The position numbers were made by a program, and so were the translations under genes. From JBEVJC01 sp040510375 (GTDB taxonomy: Bacteria > Bacteroidota > Bacteroidia > Chitinophagales > Chitinophagaceae), in NCBI GenBank assembly GCA_040510375.1, contig JBEVJC010000006.1, positions 154,664-218,663 on the forward strand: 64,000 bases of DNA, read 5' to 3'. Below, piece after piece: positions 46,716 to 55,539 of the stretch; position 1 is the first letter of the stretch; every line of letters starts with the position of its first letter. A model generated the notes under the pieces. It ran no database searches, was not told the DNA's origin, and saw nothing but the letters and a program-made list of their open reading frames with translations.

Positions 46716-48149
46716 ATGAAGAAGAAAATTCATCTAGCTGTTTTATTACTTGCTTCAGTTTCGTTTCTCTATTCCTGTAAAAAAGAAATTGAACAACCGC
46801 AGGTAAAGGAAGAAATGACTGCTGAATCAGAGGAATCTCTCCAGGCCAGGCATGGTCATGACAATTCCCAGGAGACAGGCAAATATTCTTCTGAAGTAGT
46901 TATCAAATGGCTCAATTTGCAGCTCGAGATGCTGCGTATACCATTAGCGCCTGGCACAGGTTCTCAAGCCGCTGAACGCGCCCAGGCTTATTGCGGCATT
47001 GCACTTTATGAATCGGTAATACCTGGAATGGATGATTACCGGTCTCTCCAACGTCAGCTTACTGATTTTCCTTTAATGCCATCAATTGAAAAGAAGAAAT
47101 CATACCATTGGGCAGCAAGTGCAAATGCCGCTTTGGCTGAAATGAACCGCAAATTATTTCCTACTACGGCGCCTATTTACAAAACAAAAATGGATAGTCT
47201 TGAAAACGCCTTGAATAATGCTTTTGCAACACAGGTGGGCTCAAGCACTTTACAACGGTCCATTGCATTTGGAAAAGAAATAGCCACACGAGTAGCTGCG
47301 TGGGCTGCTACTGACGGTTCTGCAAATGTTAATCCTCCTTATGTAGCCCCGGCTCCTACAACTCTTACTCCCTGGTATTGGGTGCCCACATCGCCACCTC
47401 CAGCTGCACCTGTTAATCCCTATGCAAGCCAACGTAGGTTGTTAGTGCCTGGAGTTGCCAGAGGTACTACCCTACCTCCGCCGCCAACCTATTCCACTGC
47501 TGTCGGCTCCGCGTTTTGGAGAATGGCAAAAGATGTCTATGACAAAAGGAATAATGCCACCCCTGATCAACAGGCTTCTGTTATTTACCACCGTGATGTT
47601 CCAGGGTATTCTCCCGGAGGAAATTTTGTTTCCATTTTAGTTCAAACCCTTAGCAAGGCAAAACCCAGACTTGACGTAGCTGCGCTAGCCTATGCAAAGC
47701 TCGGAATAGCCCAGAGTGACGCAACGGTAATATGTTTCACCGATAAATACATCTTTAACCTGGTGCGTCCGAGTACTTACATTAACCAATACATAGACCC
47801 TGCCTGGACTACATTTATTGCCGTACCCAACCATCCTGAGTTTCCATCGGGACATGCCACCATCAATTCAGCAGCAACGACTATGCTTGCTAATGTGTTT
47901 GGCCGTAATTTTCGCCTGACACTTCATACTTATGATTATCTCGGCTTTCCTCCCCGCACTTATGACTCATGGGAACAGATGAGTATAGAAATGTCGAACA
48001 GCAGGGTATTTGGGGGACTTCACTACCAGGCCACCTGCGATAAAAGCAGAGTGCAAGGCAAAAAAGTAGCACAGAATGTTTTAAGTAAAGTAAAATTTTA
48101 CAAAGACAACCACCATCATGGTGGGCATGATCACCAAGGTAATCACTAA
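46716..48149 (+). CDS. Vanadium-dependent haloperoxidase/PAP2-family lipoprotein
   Basis: The ATG at 46716 (477 residues) gives a lipoprotein signal (MKKKIHLAVLLLASVSFLYSC). The full vanadate/phosphate-site pattern is visible: K344-x6-RP (KYIFNLVRP), PSGH with H380 (PEFPSGHAT), and SR-x5-H with R430 and H436 (SRVFGGLH). The family contains acid phosphatases and vanadium haloperoxidases; which it is cannot be decided from these residues. The mature protein begins with Lys-, Glu- and Gln-rich sequence and ends with a histidine-rich tail (HHHGGHDHQGNH), which may bind metal. It is a single gene after the kinase-regulator pair. Confidence 0.88.
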   Translation: MKKKIHLAVLLLASVSFLYSCKKEIEQPQVKEEMTAESEESLQARHGHDNSQETGKYSSEVVIKWLNLQLEMLRIPLAPGTGSQAAERAQAYCGIALYESVIPGMDDYRSLQRQLTDFPLMPSIEKKKSYHWAASANAALAEMNRKLFPTTAPIYKTKMDSLENALNNAFATQVGSSTLQRSIAFGKEIATRVAAWAATDGSANVNPPYVAPAPTTLTPWYWVPTSPPPAAPVNPYASQRRLLVPGVARGTTLPPPPTYSTAVGSAFWRMAKDVYDKRNNATPDQQASVIYHRDVPGYSPGGNFVSILVQTLSKAKPRLDVAALAYAKLGIAQSDATVICFTDKYIFNLVRPSTYINQYIDPAWTTFIAVPNHPEFPSGHATINSAATTMLANVFGRNFRLTLHTYDYLGFPPRTYDSWEQMSIEMSNSRVFGGLHYQATCDKSRVQGKKVAQNVLSKVKFYKDNHHHGGHDHQGNH

Positions 48150-48156
48150 TATCAAA

Positions 48157-48200
48157 AAAAGCCTGGAGTGGCTTTCCGATATCGGTAGCTCTTCAGGCTT
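48157..48200 (+). terminator. Hairpin terminator candidate after the haloperoxidase-like gene
   Basis: An outer stem (AAGCCTGGAG pairing with CTCTTCAGGCTT, with G-T pairs) and an inner palindrome CCGATATCGG (48176-48185) form a long two-step hairpin just after the stop. It is preceded by an A-run rather than followed by a clear T-run, so termination is possible but not certain. Confidence 0.45.
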
Positions 48201-48343
48201 GCTAATGAACATGGCCGTATAATTCAACTTTTCCTTTCCCTCCTCTTGCTTTCAGCGATTTCGAAGAGCCGGCCGTCTTCAACCTGGTGCAGATCCCGTT
48301 ATTGGGGGGAATGGCTGGCGGGTAATTAAATAATACAAATAGT

Positions 48344-48375
48344 AAAGCCCGCCTTCAGCGATGAAGGCGGGCTTT
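48344..48375 (-). terminator. Perfect 13-bp hairpin terminator of tRNA-Cys
   Basis: The stem AAAGCCCGCCTTC (48344-48356) and its exact complement at 48363-48375 enclose a 6-base loop. On the minus strand it begins one base after the tRNA 3' end and the stem itself ends in TTT, as in an intrinsic terminator. It may also serve the plus-strand genes as a bidirectional terminator. Confidence 0.75.
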
Positions 48376-48376
48376 G

Positions 48377-48447
48377 AGGTCCCGACCAGATTCGAACTGG
48401 TGTACGAGCTTTTGCAGAGCTCTGCCTAGCCACTCGGCCACAGGACC
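48377..48447 (-). tRNA. tRNA-Cys (GCA)
   Basis: On the minus strand the 71-base sequence folds as a cloverleaf: acceptor GGTCCTG pairing with CGGGACC, discriminator T (U73 is typical of tRNA-Cys), D-arm with GCCGAGTGGCTAGGC, anticodon loop CTGCAAA with GCA inside stem GAGCT/AGCTC, and T-arm with GGTTCGAATC-like sequence (CCAGTTCGAATCTGG). CCA is not encoded. The gene lies between the haloperoxidase-like gene and the nucleoside phosphorylase. Confidence 0.93.
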
Positions 48448-48483
48448 TTTTGAAAACCAACATTTTAAAGAATGACGGCTTTT

Positions 48484-48514
48484 TTTGAACGACTGCGAAA
48501 ATAGGATATTTTTG
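48484..48514 (+). promoter_or_regulatory. Consensus Bacteroidota promoter for the nucleoside phosphorylase operon
   Basis: TTTG at 48484-48487, then exactly 19 bases, then TATTTTTG at 48507-48514 matches the Bacteroidota primary-sigma pattern TTTG-N19-TAnnTTTG without a mismatch. Transcription would start near 48521, giving a leader of about 28 bases before the ATG at 48549. Confidence 0.8.
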
Positions 48515-48548
48515 ATAATTGTTTTAGCGAAATCAATTAAATAAAAAT

Positions 48549-49427
48549 ATGAGCCGTATTGCCGAGTCTGAACTCATCATCAATGATCGCGGAGCGGTTT
48601 ACCACCTTGACCTCCGTCCGGAAGAGCTGGCCCCAACCGTAATCACGGTTGGCGACCCCGACCGCGTGAAGGAAGTCAGCAAATATTTCGACTCCATTGA
48701 GTTCCGTACCCAGCACCGCGAGTTCATTACCCATACCGGTTTTGTTGGTAAAAAACGAATCACCGTACTCTCGTCGGGGATCGGACCCGATAATATCGAC
48801 ATTGTAATGAATGAACTGGATGCCCTGGTCAACATCGATTTTGAGACCAGGCAGATCAATCCGGAACTGAGCCACCTGAATATAATCCGCATCGGCACCT
48901 CCGGTTCGCTGCAACCCGATATTCCCGTCGATTCCATGGTGGCCGCCACACACGGCCTGGGGATCGATAACCTGCTGAACTTTTACCGCCACCAGCAAAA
49001 CGAAGAAGAGCAACTTTTACTCCAGTCCTTTGTTACTTATACACAGCTTCACGGTCAGATGAGTTATCCGTACATCAGCAGTGCTGCCTCTTCCCTGTTG
49101 AAAAATTTTGTTAATGGCTTCCACCAGGGTATTACGGTAACCTGTCCCGGATTTTATGGTCCACAGGGACGGGTTCTTCGTCTTGGTGTGCGGAACCCCC
49201 ACCTGATCAACCGCCTCACAGATTTCCGTTTCGGACAACACCGGATCACTAACTTTGAGATGGAAACCTCCGCGATTTATGGTCTGGGGAAATTATTAGG
49301 TCACAATTGCCTGGCCGTAAACGCCATTGTGGCCAACCGGGTACGGAAGGAATTTTCCAAAGACGGTAAAGCTGCAGTAGAAAATCTTATCAAAAGATTT
49401 ATAGAGATCTTTGCAACTAATTTGTAA
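48549..49427 (+). CDS. Nucleoside phosphorylase (uridine phosphorylase family)
   Basis: A 292-residue cytoplasmic protein of the PNP/UDP phosphorylase family. TVITVGDPDRVKEVS (about 30-44) is the phosphate-binding start, IIRIGTSGSLQPDI (about 111-124) the GTSG loop, and NFEMETSAIYGLGKLLGH (about 233-250) the nucleoside-binding block with the conserved MET. It splits nucleosides with phosphate to base and ribose 1-phosphate. It has a consensus promoter directly upstream and precedes dapF by 20 bases. Uridine versus purine preference cannot be read. Confidence 0.88.
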   Translation: MSRIAESELIINDRGAVYHLDLRPEELAPTVITVGDPDRVKEVSKYFDSIEFRTQHREFITHTGFVGKKRITVLSSGIGPDNIDIVMNELDALVNIDFETRQINPELSHLNIIRIGTSGSLQPDIPVDSMVAATHGLGIDNLLNFYRHQQNEEEQLLLQSFVTYTQLHGQMSYPYISSAASSLLKNFVNGFHQGITVTCPGFYGPQGRVLRLGVRNPHLINRLTDFRFGQHRITNFEMETSAIYGLGKLLGHNCLAVNAIVANRVRKEFSKDGKAAVENLIKRFIEIFATNL

Positions 49428-49447
49428 GAAAAGAAGGACTTATTTGT

Positions 49448-50233
49448 ATGACAGTAAAATTCGTAAAGTTTCAGGGCACAGGCAATGATTTTATTATTCT
49501 GGACAACCGCGACATGGCGTATTCTTCACTGAGGGAGGACCAGATCCGCCGTTTATGTGACAGGCGGCTTGGCATCGGAGCCGATGGTCTGATGATGCTC
49601 AACCTTAAACCCGGTTACGATTTCGAAATGAAATATTTCAATGCCGACGGCCGTGAAGGCAGTATGTGTGGAAACGGCGGCCGCTGCCTGGTTAAATTCG
49701 CCTGGCAACTGGGCATCCACCGGAGTGACTATAAATTCCTGGCAATCGATGGTGAACATGAAGCGGAAATTGACCCCGACGGAATCGTATCCTTAAAGAT
49801 GAAGGATGTGGCCACTATTCGTAAAAAGAACGGGGATTTTATGCTGGACACGGGTTCACCACACTATGTAAAACTGGTGAATGATGTAATGGATCTTGAT
49901 GTATATAAAAAAGGTCATGATATCCGTTACAGTAAGGAATACGAACAGGTGGGAATCAATGTGAACTTTGTTGAACAAACCAATGACGACAAGATCATCG
50001 TCCGTACTTATGAACGGGGTGTGGAAGACGAGACCTATTCCTGCGGAACCGGTGTCACCGCGGCTGCATTGGTCTGCTATCACAATGAGAACGGATTTAA
50101 TGATGTGGAAGTAAAAACCCTGGGGGGTAGCCTCTCGGTGGAATTTGACCGCAATGATGACGATAGCTATCACAATATCTGGTTGAACGGCCCTGCCGAA
50201 CGGGTTTTTGAAGGGACAGTAGAAGTCAATTAA
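49448..50233 (+). CDS. dapF: Diaminopimelate epimerase
   Basis: The 261-residue protein has both catalytic cysteines: C74 in GSMCGNGGRC and C199 in SCGTGVTA, in the two matching halves of the fold. FQGTGNDFIILDNR (9-21) and GIGADGLM at 42-49 are also diagnostic. It converts LL- to meso-diaminopimelate for peptidoglycan and lysine synthesis in the cytoplasm. It follows the phosphorylase closely, so the two are probably cotranscribed, but no metabolic link is evident. Confidence 0.95.
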   Translation: MTVKFVKFQGTGNDFIILDNRDMAYSSLREDQIRRLCDRRLGIGADGLMMLNLKPGYDFEMKYFNADGREGSMCGNGGRCLVKFAWQLGIHRSDYKFLAIDGEHEAEIDPDGIVSLKMKDVATIRKKNGDFMLDTGSPHYVKLVNDVMDLDVYKKGHDIRYSKEYEQVGINVNFVEQTNDDKIIVRTYERGVEDETYSCGTGVTAAALVCYHNENGFNDVEVKTLGGSLSVEFDRNDDDSYHNIWLNGPAERVFEGTVEVN

Positions 50234-50300
50234 CCAGCACTGTTAAGCTTTTGCGGGTGTTTTTCCCATCAACTTCCCATTCCCCTACCTTTGCGCTGCC

Positions 50301-51239
50301 ATGATCCAGTACTTTAAAAATATCAGTCATACAACAGTAGAGATCGACAAACCGGAAGACGGTAGTTGGGTCAATGTGCTGCCCCCACTGAAACAGGAGG
50401 AGTTTTCCGAACTGTCAGCGGGCCTCGATATACCTATCGACTTCCTGACCGACTCACTGGATATAGACGAACGGAGCCGGTACGAAGAGGACGATAATGT
50501 CAAACTGATCGTTATCAAGACTCCCACCGAGAACAACTCCTTCAATGAAAGCGACGCGTACTACATTACCATCCCCATCTGTATCATACTGACGCATAAC
50601 CAGACGGTAACGGTCAATTCATTTGAGAATGCCGCGATAAAAAAATTCCTGAATTCATTCCAGAACCGCCATCCTGATAAAAAAAGCATGATGGTGCTGA
50701 AGATCTTTGAAAAGATCGTGCAGAACTTCATGGAACACCTCAAGGAAATCAATCAACGTCGGAATATCCTGGAGATGAAATTGTACGATGCCAACAGGAA
50801 TGAACACCTGCTGCAATTGATGCGGATCCAGAAAAGCCTGGTGTATTTTGTAACAGCCCTCCGGTCAAATGAACTGCTGTTCATGAAACTGGTCCGCTCC
50901 AATTTCCTGGGACTTAATGAGGAAGAAAAAGAATTCCTGGATGATCTGATCGTTGATAATTCGCAGGCCCTGGAAATGGCAAATATCTACACCAATATAC
51001 TCAGCAGTACACTCGACGCCTTTGCCAGTATCATTGCCAATAACCAGAATGAAGTTTTAAAGAGACTTGCGGTGATCACCATAGTACTCACCTTCCCGGT
51101 TCTGATCGCAAGTATATTCGGTATGAACGTTCCCAGCGGATTCGAACATTCGCGGTATGCATTTTATGTGGTGGTCCTGCTGTCGTTCGTTATCTCGCTG
51201 ATCATTGGATGGTTATTCCTTCGTAAAAAGATTTTCTGA
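50301..51239 (+). CDS. corA: CorA family Mg2+/divalent cation transporter
   Basis: A 312-residue protein with a large soluble N-terminal domain, long helices (about 120-240) and two C-terminal membrane helices with the GMN signature between them (IFGMNVPSGFEH, about 274-285). These form the funnel and pore of pentameric CorA channels, which import Mg2+ or other divalent ions. The C-terminus ends LRKKIF; these last codons are the first copy of a 42-base tandem repeat that continues past the stop. Confidence 0.92.
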   Translation: MIQYFKNISHTTVEIDKPEDGSWVNVLPPLKQEEFSELSAGLDIPIDFLTDSLDIDERSRYEEDDNVKLIVIKTPTENNSFNESDAYYITIPICIILTHNQTVTVNSFENAAIKKFLNSFQNRHPDKKSMMVLKIFEKIVQNFMEHLKEINQRRNILEMKLYDANRNEHLLQLMRIQKSLVYFVTALRSNELLFMKLVRSNFLGLNEEEKEFLDDLIVDNSQALEMANIYTNILSSTLDAFASIIANNQNEVLKRLAVITIVLTFPVLIASIFGMNVPSGFEHSRYAFYVVVLLSFVISLIIGWLFLRKKIF

Positions 51240-51372
51240 TCCGTCACCGGTGGTTTACTCCTCCGTAAAAAGATTTCCTGATCCGTAACCAGAGGGCTAT
51301 CCCTCCGCAAAAAGATTTCCTGATACTTTCATCAGAATAAATATCCTCCTGAAAAATTCCTGATATCCGCAG
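51212..51372 (+). repeat. 42-bp tandem repeat starting in the corA 3' end
   Basis: The block CGTAAAAAGATTTTCTGAT at 51222 recurs at 51264 and 51306 (as CGCAAAAAGATTTCCTGAT) with an exact 42-base period, and a degenerate fourth copy lies at about 51348. The period equals 14 codons, and each copy still reads LRKKIS then a stop in frame with corA. The last 14 codons of corA with its stop have thus been duplicated downstream. Confidence 0.88.
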
Positions 51373-51402
51373 CGATCCCTTTTAAACGATAAACTATCCA
51401 AC

Positions 51403-51879
51403 ATGAACCAGTTCAGCCTCCGTGTTTATGGACTTCTTATCAATGAATCAAAACAGGTACTGGTAAGTGATGAATTTATCCGCGGTGCCTACTACACTAA
51501 GTTTCCCGGGGGTGGACTTGAATTTGGCGAAGGCACGCGCGATTGCCTGGCCCGTGAATTCATGGAAGAAATGAACCTCAAAGTAGAAGTGGGCGCACAT
51601 CTTTATACCACTGATTTTTACCAGATGTCAGCCTTTAACCCAGCTTACCAGATCGTTTCCATTTATTATTATGTAAGGGCGCTCGAACCCATCCTGGCGC
51701 CACTTCGTGCGAAACCTTTCGATTTTGATGAACAGCAGCTTGCTATCTACGCGGAAAAAAAAGAGATTGAAACGTTCCGGTTCATAGATTGGGATAATTT
51801 CTCCGGCGAATCGGTTACGTTGCCTATTGATAAAATTGCTGCGGACATGGTTAAAAATAATGGACCCCTTCCAAAGTAG
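51403..51879 (+). CDS. Nudix hydrolase
   Basis: The 158-residue protein contains a Nudix box: G37-x5-E43-x7-R51-E52-x2-E55-E56-x-N58 (the usual glycine at the last position is Asn), in FPGGGLEFGEGTRDCLA (35-50) followed by REFMEEM. Such enzymes hydrolyse nucleoside diphosphates linked to another group, using Mg2+; the substrate is unknown. It is cytoplasmic and ends two bases before the convergent transporter gene. Confidence 0.9.
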   Translation: MNQFSLRVYGLLINESKQVLVSDEFIRGAYYTKFPGGGLEFGEGTRDCLAREFMEEMNLKVEVGAHLYTTDFYQMSAFNPAYQIVSIYYYVRALEPILAPLRAKPFDFDEQQLAIYAEKKEIETFRFIDWDNFSGESVTLPIDKIAADMVKNNGPLPK

Positions 51880-51880
51880 G

Positions 51881-52681
51881 TCATTCCGAACCATCGCCCA
51901 TCGCGGCTTTGCGCATAATGTCTGCGTCTTCTTTTCCCAGGTAACGTTCTATCCATCCGTGTACAAGGTAGACCACCGGAGTCAGGATCACCGCCATTAT
52001 AAATTTATAAATGTAGTTCCCAACACAGATTGTCATCACCAGTGCGAGCGACCAGGGTGTTTGTCCACCCGAGATCCGCGGCCCGATATAAAAGGCGATG
52101 AACAATACCACAAAACTATCAACGAACTGCGATATCACGGTAGAACCGGTAGCTCTTAACCAGATCTTTCGTTCCCCTGTAATTTTTTTGATCCGGTGGA
52201 ATACCAGCACATCGAGGAATTGTCCCACCAGGAATGCCACCAGGGAACCAATGATAATCCAGGAGCTCTGCCCGAAAATAGCACGATAGGCTTTGTCCGC
52301 ATCAGGCACGCCCTGCTGGGCATAATTACCCACCCAGAATCCGGCCGGGGTCAGGTGGATCGCTCCCTGAAACATCAGGAAGGTGTAACTGATCAGCCCG
52401 ATGGTCAGGAATGAAAGGAACCGCACCCCCTTTACACCATAATACTCATTAATAATATCTGTCATCACAAATACCACCGGCCATAATAATACTCCCGCTG
52501 TCAGGTTAAACGAAAATTCATTGCCAAAAATGGAAAGACTGAATGGCCGGAGGCCCAATGTGGCTTCAAGCGAGAACAGTTTCACGCCCATTAATTCGGC
52601 AATAAGTGCATTGGTGATGAAAAAACCCCCGAGTATCAGGAACAACCTTGTTGGCTTATGCCGCATTATAGAGTGAACCAT
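51881..52681 (-). CDS. Queuosine precursor transporter (YhhQ/VUT family)
   Basis: The ATG at 52681 (266 residues) is chosen because homologues start with MxHxIxxKPTRLF; an ATG at 52666 is also possible. The membrane protein has about six helices and the family blocks LFLILGGFFITNALIAE (about 12-28), MTDIINEYYGVKG (about 71-83), FWVGNYA and SQFVDSFVVLFIAFY (about 179-193). The family (PF02592) imports 7-cyano-7-deazaguanine or 7-aminomethyl-deazaguanine for queuosine in tRNA. Its start overlaps the end of the membrane protein gene upstream, implying cotranscription. Confidence 0.88.
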   Translation of the reverse strand: MVHSIMRHKPTRLFLILGGFFITNALIAELMGVKLFSLEATLGLRPFSLSIFGNEFSFNLTAGVLLWPVVFVMTDIINEYYGVKGVRFLSFLTIGLISYTFLMFQGAIHLTPAGFWVGNYAQQGVPDADKAYRAIFGQSSWIIIGSLVAFLVGQFLDVLVFHRIKKITGERKIWLRATGSTVISQFVDSFVVLFIAFYIGPRISGGQTPWSLALVMTICVGNYIYKFIMAVILTPVVYLVHGWIERYLGKEDADIMRKAAMGDGSE

Positions 52682-52964
52682 ACTGAAAATAGATATAGAA
52701 TAAAAGTATGAAAAGGAACAACACATTACCTACCACCAGCCAGGCAGGCACATAGGGTCTTAATTCCCTTTTAACAAACAATACTGCCAGGTAACAAATA
52801 TTAACAAGCGGAACAACCAATACACCCATCAGGTGGCCAATGACGATAATGGTGGAAGTAAGTGCCTGATCCTGCGTCCAATCCTTTACCAGGAGCGAAA
52901 AAGAGAGGAGAAAGAAAAGCCCGCAGATAAAAGCCAGTCGCGATAAAAATAATAGCCAGCGCAT
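52656..52964 (-). CDS. Small membrane protein of unknown function
   Basis: This 102-residue protein begins at ATG 52964 and has about three hydrophobic segments (residues of about 4-26, 38-64 and 76-97). I do not recognise the family. It overlaps the start of the queuosine-precursor transporter gene by 26 bases, so both are probably expressed together, which may hint at a shared role, but nothing in the sequence shows one. It is divergent from the YfhO-type gene, with 53 bases between them. Confidence 0.6.
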   Translation of the reverse strand: MRWLLFLSRLAFICGLFFLLSFSLLVKDWTQDQALTSTIIVIGHLMGVLVVPLVNICYLAVLFVKRELRPYVPAWLVVGNVLFLFILLFYIYFQYGSLYNAA

Positions 52965-53017
52965 CAACGATTTTCGTCTAAAATAGCATTATTTTGTCAG
53001 CCTAATATCATCGTTTT

Positions 53018-55528
53018 ATGAATAAAGGGTTGTTGCGCAAGATTTTACCTCATGTTATCGCATTTGTTATTTTCCTGCTGATAGCAGTAATCTATTGCCG
53101 GCCATCACTTGAAGGAAAGGTTTTACAACAACATGATATTACCCAGTGGGAAGGTGCGGTACACCAGTCGCAGGTTTTTCGTGAACAACATGGTCACATG
53201 CCCCTCTGGACCAACAGTATGTTTGGTGGTATGCCCGCCTTCCAGATCGGACTGGATTATAACAATATTATTCCCGGTATCGTTCACAACGTAATGACCC
53301 TTGGATTACCGGCGCCAGCACAGTTTTTTTTCCTGGCCAGCATTTGTTTTTACATTTTATGTATCGTACTCGGGATAAGTCCCTGGGTTGGTATCCTCGG
53401 CTCCCTGGGCTTCGCCTATGCCACCTATAATCCGGTTATCATTGTTGCCGGACATGCTACCAAGATGTGGGCGATGGCCTATATGCCTGCCGTTCTTGGA
53501 TCCATCCTGCTTATCTACAATAAAAAATACTGGCTCGGTACTGCACTCACCGGTTTATTCACGGCAACCATGATTGCCATGAACCACCCGCAAATTGCCT
53601 ACTACTTTTTCATCATTGTCGCCATCATGACGTTGTTTTTTATCGTCAACTGGATCCGCAGCAAGGAATTCAAACATCTCCTGGTATCCCTTGCGCTTGT
53701 TTTACTTGGAGGTGTTTCAGGACTGATGGTCAACGCCGGTAATCTTCTTAGTACTTACGAGTACCAGAAAGAAACGATCCGCGGCGACGCATCACCACTG
53801 ACCGATACCAGCCGGTCGGCACCAGCTCCGGCCGATGGACTTGAAAAAGGTTATGCATTTATGTATTCAGCATACCCAACCGAAGCATTTGTATTACTTG
53901 TGCCACGTATGTTTGGCGGAAGTGCAGGGGGTGCAGAAATCAAAGGTGAAAAATCAAAAGCCATCGAAGTGCTTTCCGGCCTGCCACAGGAACTCCAGCA
54001 ACAGCTGCCCATGACTTATTACTGGGGCGGCATCAGCCAGGATGGTAAGTTTGGTGGAACCTCTGGCCCACCCTACTCAGGTGCAATTATTTGTTTCCTT
54101 GCCATACTTTCTTTCTTTGTTCCGGATGGGAAATATAAATGGTGGGCACTTACTGCCATCATTTTTTCCTGCCTGATGGCAGCAGGTTCATTCCTTTCAG
54201 GGTTCAACTATTTCCTGTTCGACCATCTTCCGCTCTACAATAAGTTCCGCGCACCTTCCATGGCACTGGTCATTCCCCAGTTATTACTGCCAATGCTGGC
54301 AGCACTTGGTGCAAATGCGATCTTCACTACCACGGATAAAAAAGCAACCCTGCGTTCTTTTAAAAAAGGATTGATCGCCACAGGTGCGGTATTCCTGGTC
54401 CTGTTCCTCCTTTATTTTTCATACGATTTCCTGAATCCGGGAGATAAGGATATTATTAAACAGGCACGCGATGCTAACCAGCCGCAACTGCTGGAGGCAA
54501 TTAAAAACTTTTTCGACGGACTGGTTTCCGACCGCGAGAGTCTGTTTATGACAGATATCTTCCGCTCACTTGGTTATATACTGGTGGCAGCAACAGCGAT
54601 CTTCTTCTTCCTGAGAAATTCAATCAAAGCGGGACTGGCAATCGCCGTGATTACCTTGTTTAGTTTTATAGATCTTATTGCCATCGACTCCAACTACCTC
54701 AATGAAGAAAGATACCAGGACGATCTGGGTGAGGGTGGTAATTTCACCACAACACAGGCCGATAAGGCCATCCTGGCAGATACTTCCTATTACCGGGTTT
54801 ATAATGTTGGGTCCGATTTTTTCCAGGAAGCAAAGACTTCCTATCTCTATAACTCAATCGGCGGTTACCATGCGGTGAAACTTCGTCTCTACCAGGATCT
54901 GGTCCAGCACCAGTTCAATGGCCGGCCCAATATGGCTGTGCTTGATATGTTGAATACGAAATATTTTATCCAGAAGGACCAGAACGGCAATACCACCCAA
55001 TACCAGAAAAACCCCGGTGCATTGGGTAATGCGTGGCTTGTCAAACATGTACAGTTTGTAAAAAATGCAGACGCGGAAATGGCAGCCATAACCAGTTTCA
55101 ATCCAAAGGATACAGCCATTGTTCAGGAAGTTTATAAAAAAGATATTCCTTTCATGCCTGTCCCTGACAGTAATGCAAGCATCAATCTGATTGTAAACCT
55201 GAACGACCAGCTCGATTACAGATTTCAATCGGCCACCAACCAGTTTGCCGTGTTCAGCGAGGTTTATTACAAATCCGGCTGGAAAGCGTTTATTGACGGA
55301 AAGGAAGCCCCCATCGTAAAAACCGATTACGTTTTACGTGGACTGGCAATCCCCGCCGGCAAACACAGTATCCAGTTCAGGTTCGAGCCACAGGGTTTTA
55401 TAACAGGTGAAAAACTGAGCCGGATCTTTACCTACCTCCTGATTGCGATTACTGCTTTTGCAATTTTCCAGGGCTGGAGGATTTATAACAAAAACAGGAA
55501 TCCCGAAAATAAAATCACGGCGGGTTAA
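53018..55528 (+). CDS. YfhO family multi-pass membrane protein
   Basis: The 836-residue protein has about a dozen hydrophobic helices through residue 560 and a large soluble part after that. LPLWTNSMFGGMPAFQ-like sequence (MPLWTNSMFGGMPAFQI, about 61-77), HATKMWAMAYMPA and LPLYNKFRAPSMALVI are YfhO signatures. YfhO proteins belong to the GT-C-like superfamily; in Gram-positives some glycosylate teichoic or lipoteichoic acids. Here it is the first gene of the surface-glycan locus, 11 bases before a GT2 gene, and may transfer a lipid-linked sugar in the periplasm. This is inference. Confidence 0.85.
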   Translation: MNKGLLRKILPHVIAFVIFLLIAVIYCRPSLEGKVLQQHDITQWEGAVHQSQVFREQHGHMPLWTNSMFGGMPAFQIGLDYNNIIPGIVHNVMTLGLPAPAQFFFLASICFYILCIVLGISPWVGILGSLGFAYATYNPVIIVAGHATKMWAMAYMPAVLGSILLIYNKKYWLGTALTGLFTATMIAMNHPQIAYYFFIIVAIMTLFFIVNWIRSKEFKHLLVSLALVLLGGVSGLMVNAGNLLSTYEYQKETIRGDASPLTDTSRSAPAPADGLEKGYAFMYSAYPTEAFVLLVPRMFGGSAGGAEIKGEKSKAIEVLSGLPQELQQQLPMTYYWGGISQDGKFGGTSGPPYSGAIICFLAILSFFVPDGKYKWWALTAIIFSCLMAAGSFLSGFNYFLFDHLPLYNKFRAPSMALVIPQLLLPMLAALGANAIFTTTDKKATLRSFKKGLIATGAVFLVLFLLYFSYDFLNPGDKDIIKQARDANQPQLLEAIKNFFDGLVSDRESLFMTDIFRSLGYILVAATAIFFFLRNSIKAGLAIAVITLFSFIDLIAIDSNYLNEERYQDDLGEGGNFTTTQADKAILADTSYYRVYNVGSDFFQEAKTSYLYNSIGGYHAVKLRLYQDLVQHQFNGRPNMAVLDMLNTKYFIQKDQNGNTTQYQKNPGALGNAWLVKHVQFVKNADAEMAAITSFNPKDTAIVQEVYKKDIPFMPVPDSNASINLIVNLNDQLDYRFQSATNQFAVFSEVYYKSGWKAFIDGKEAPIVKTDYVLRGLAIPAGKHSIQFRFEPQGFITGEKLSRIFTYLLIAITAFAIFQGWRIYNKNRNPENKITAG

Positions 55529-55539
55529 ACAGAATAATC

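Noticed and set aside
42629..48447. Genomic island integrated at tRNA-Cys
   Set aside because: The AT-rich block lies on the 3' side of the tRNA, as expected for such an island, but no integrase gene and no repeat of the tRNA 3' end were found at the other edge.
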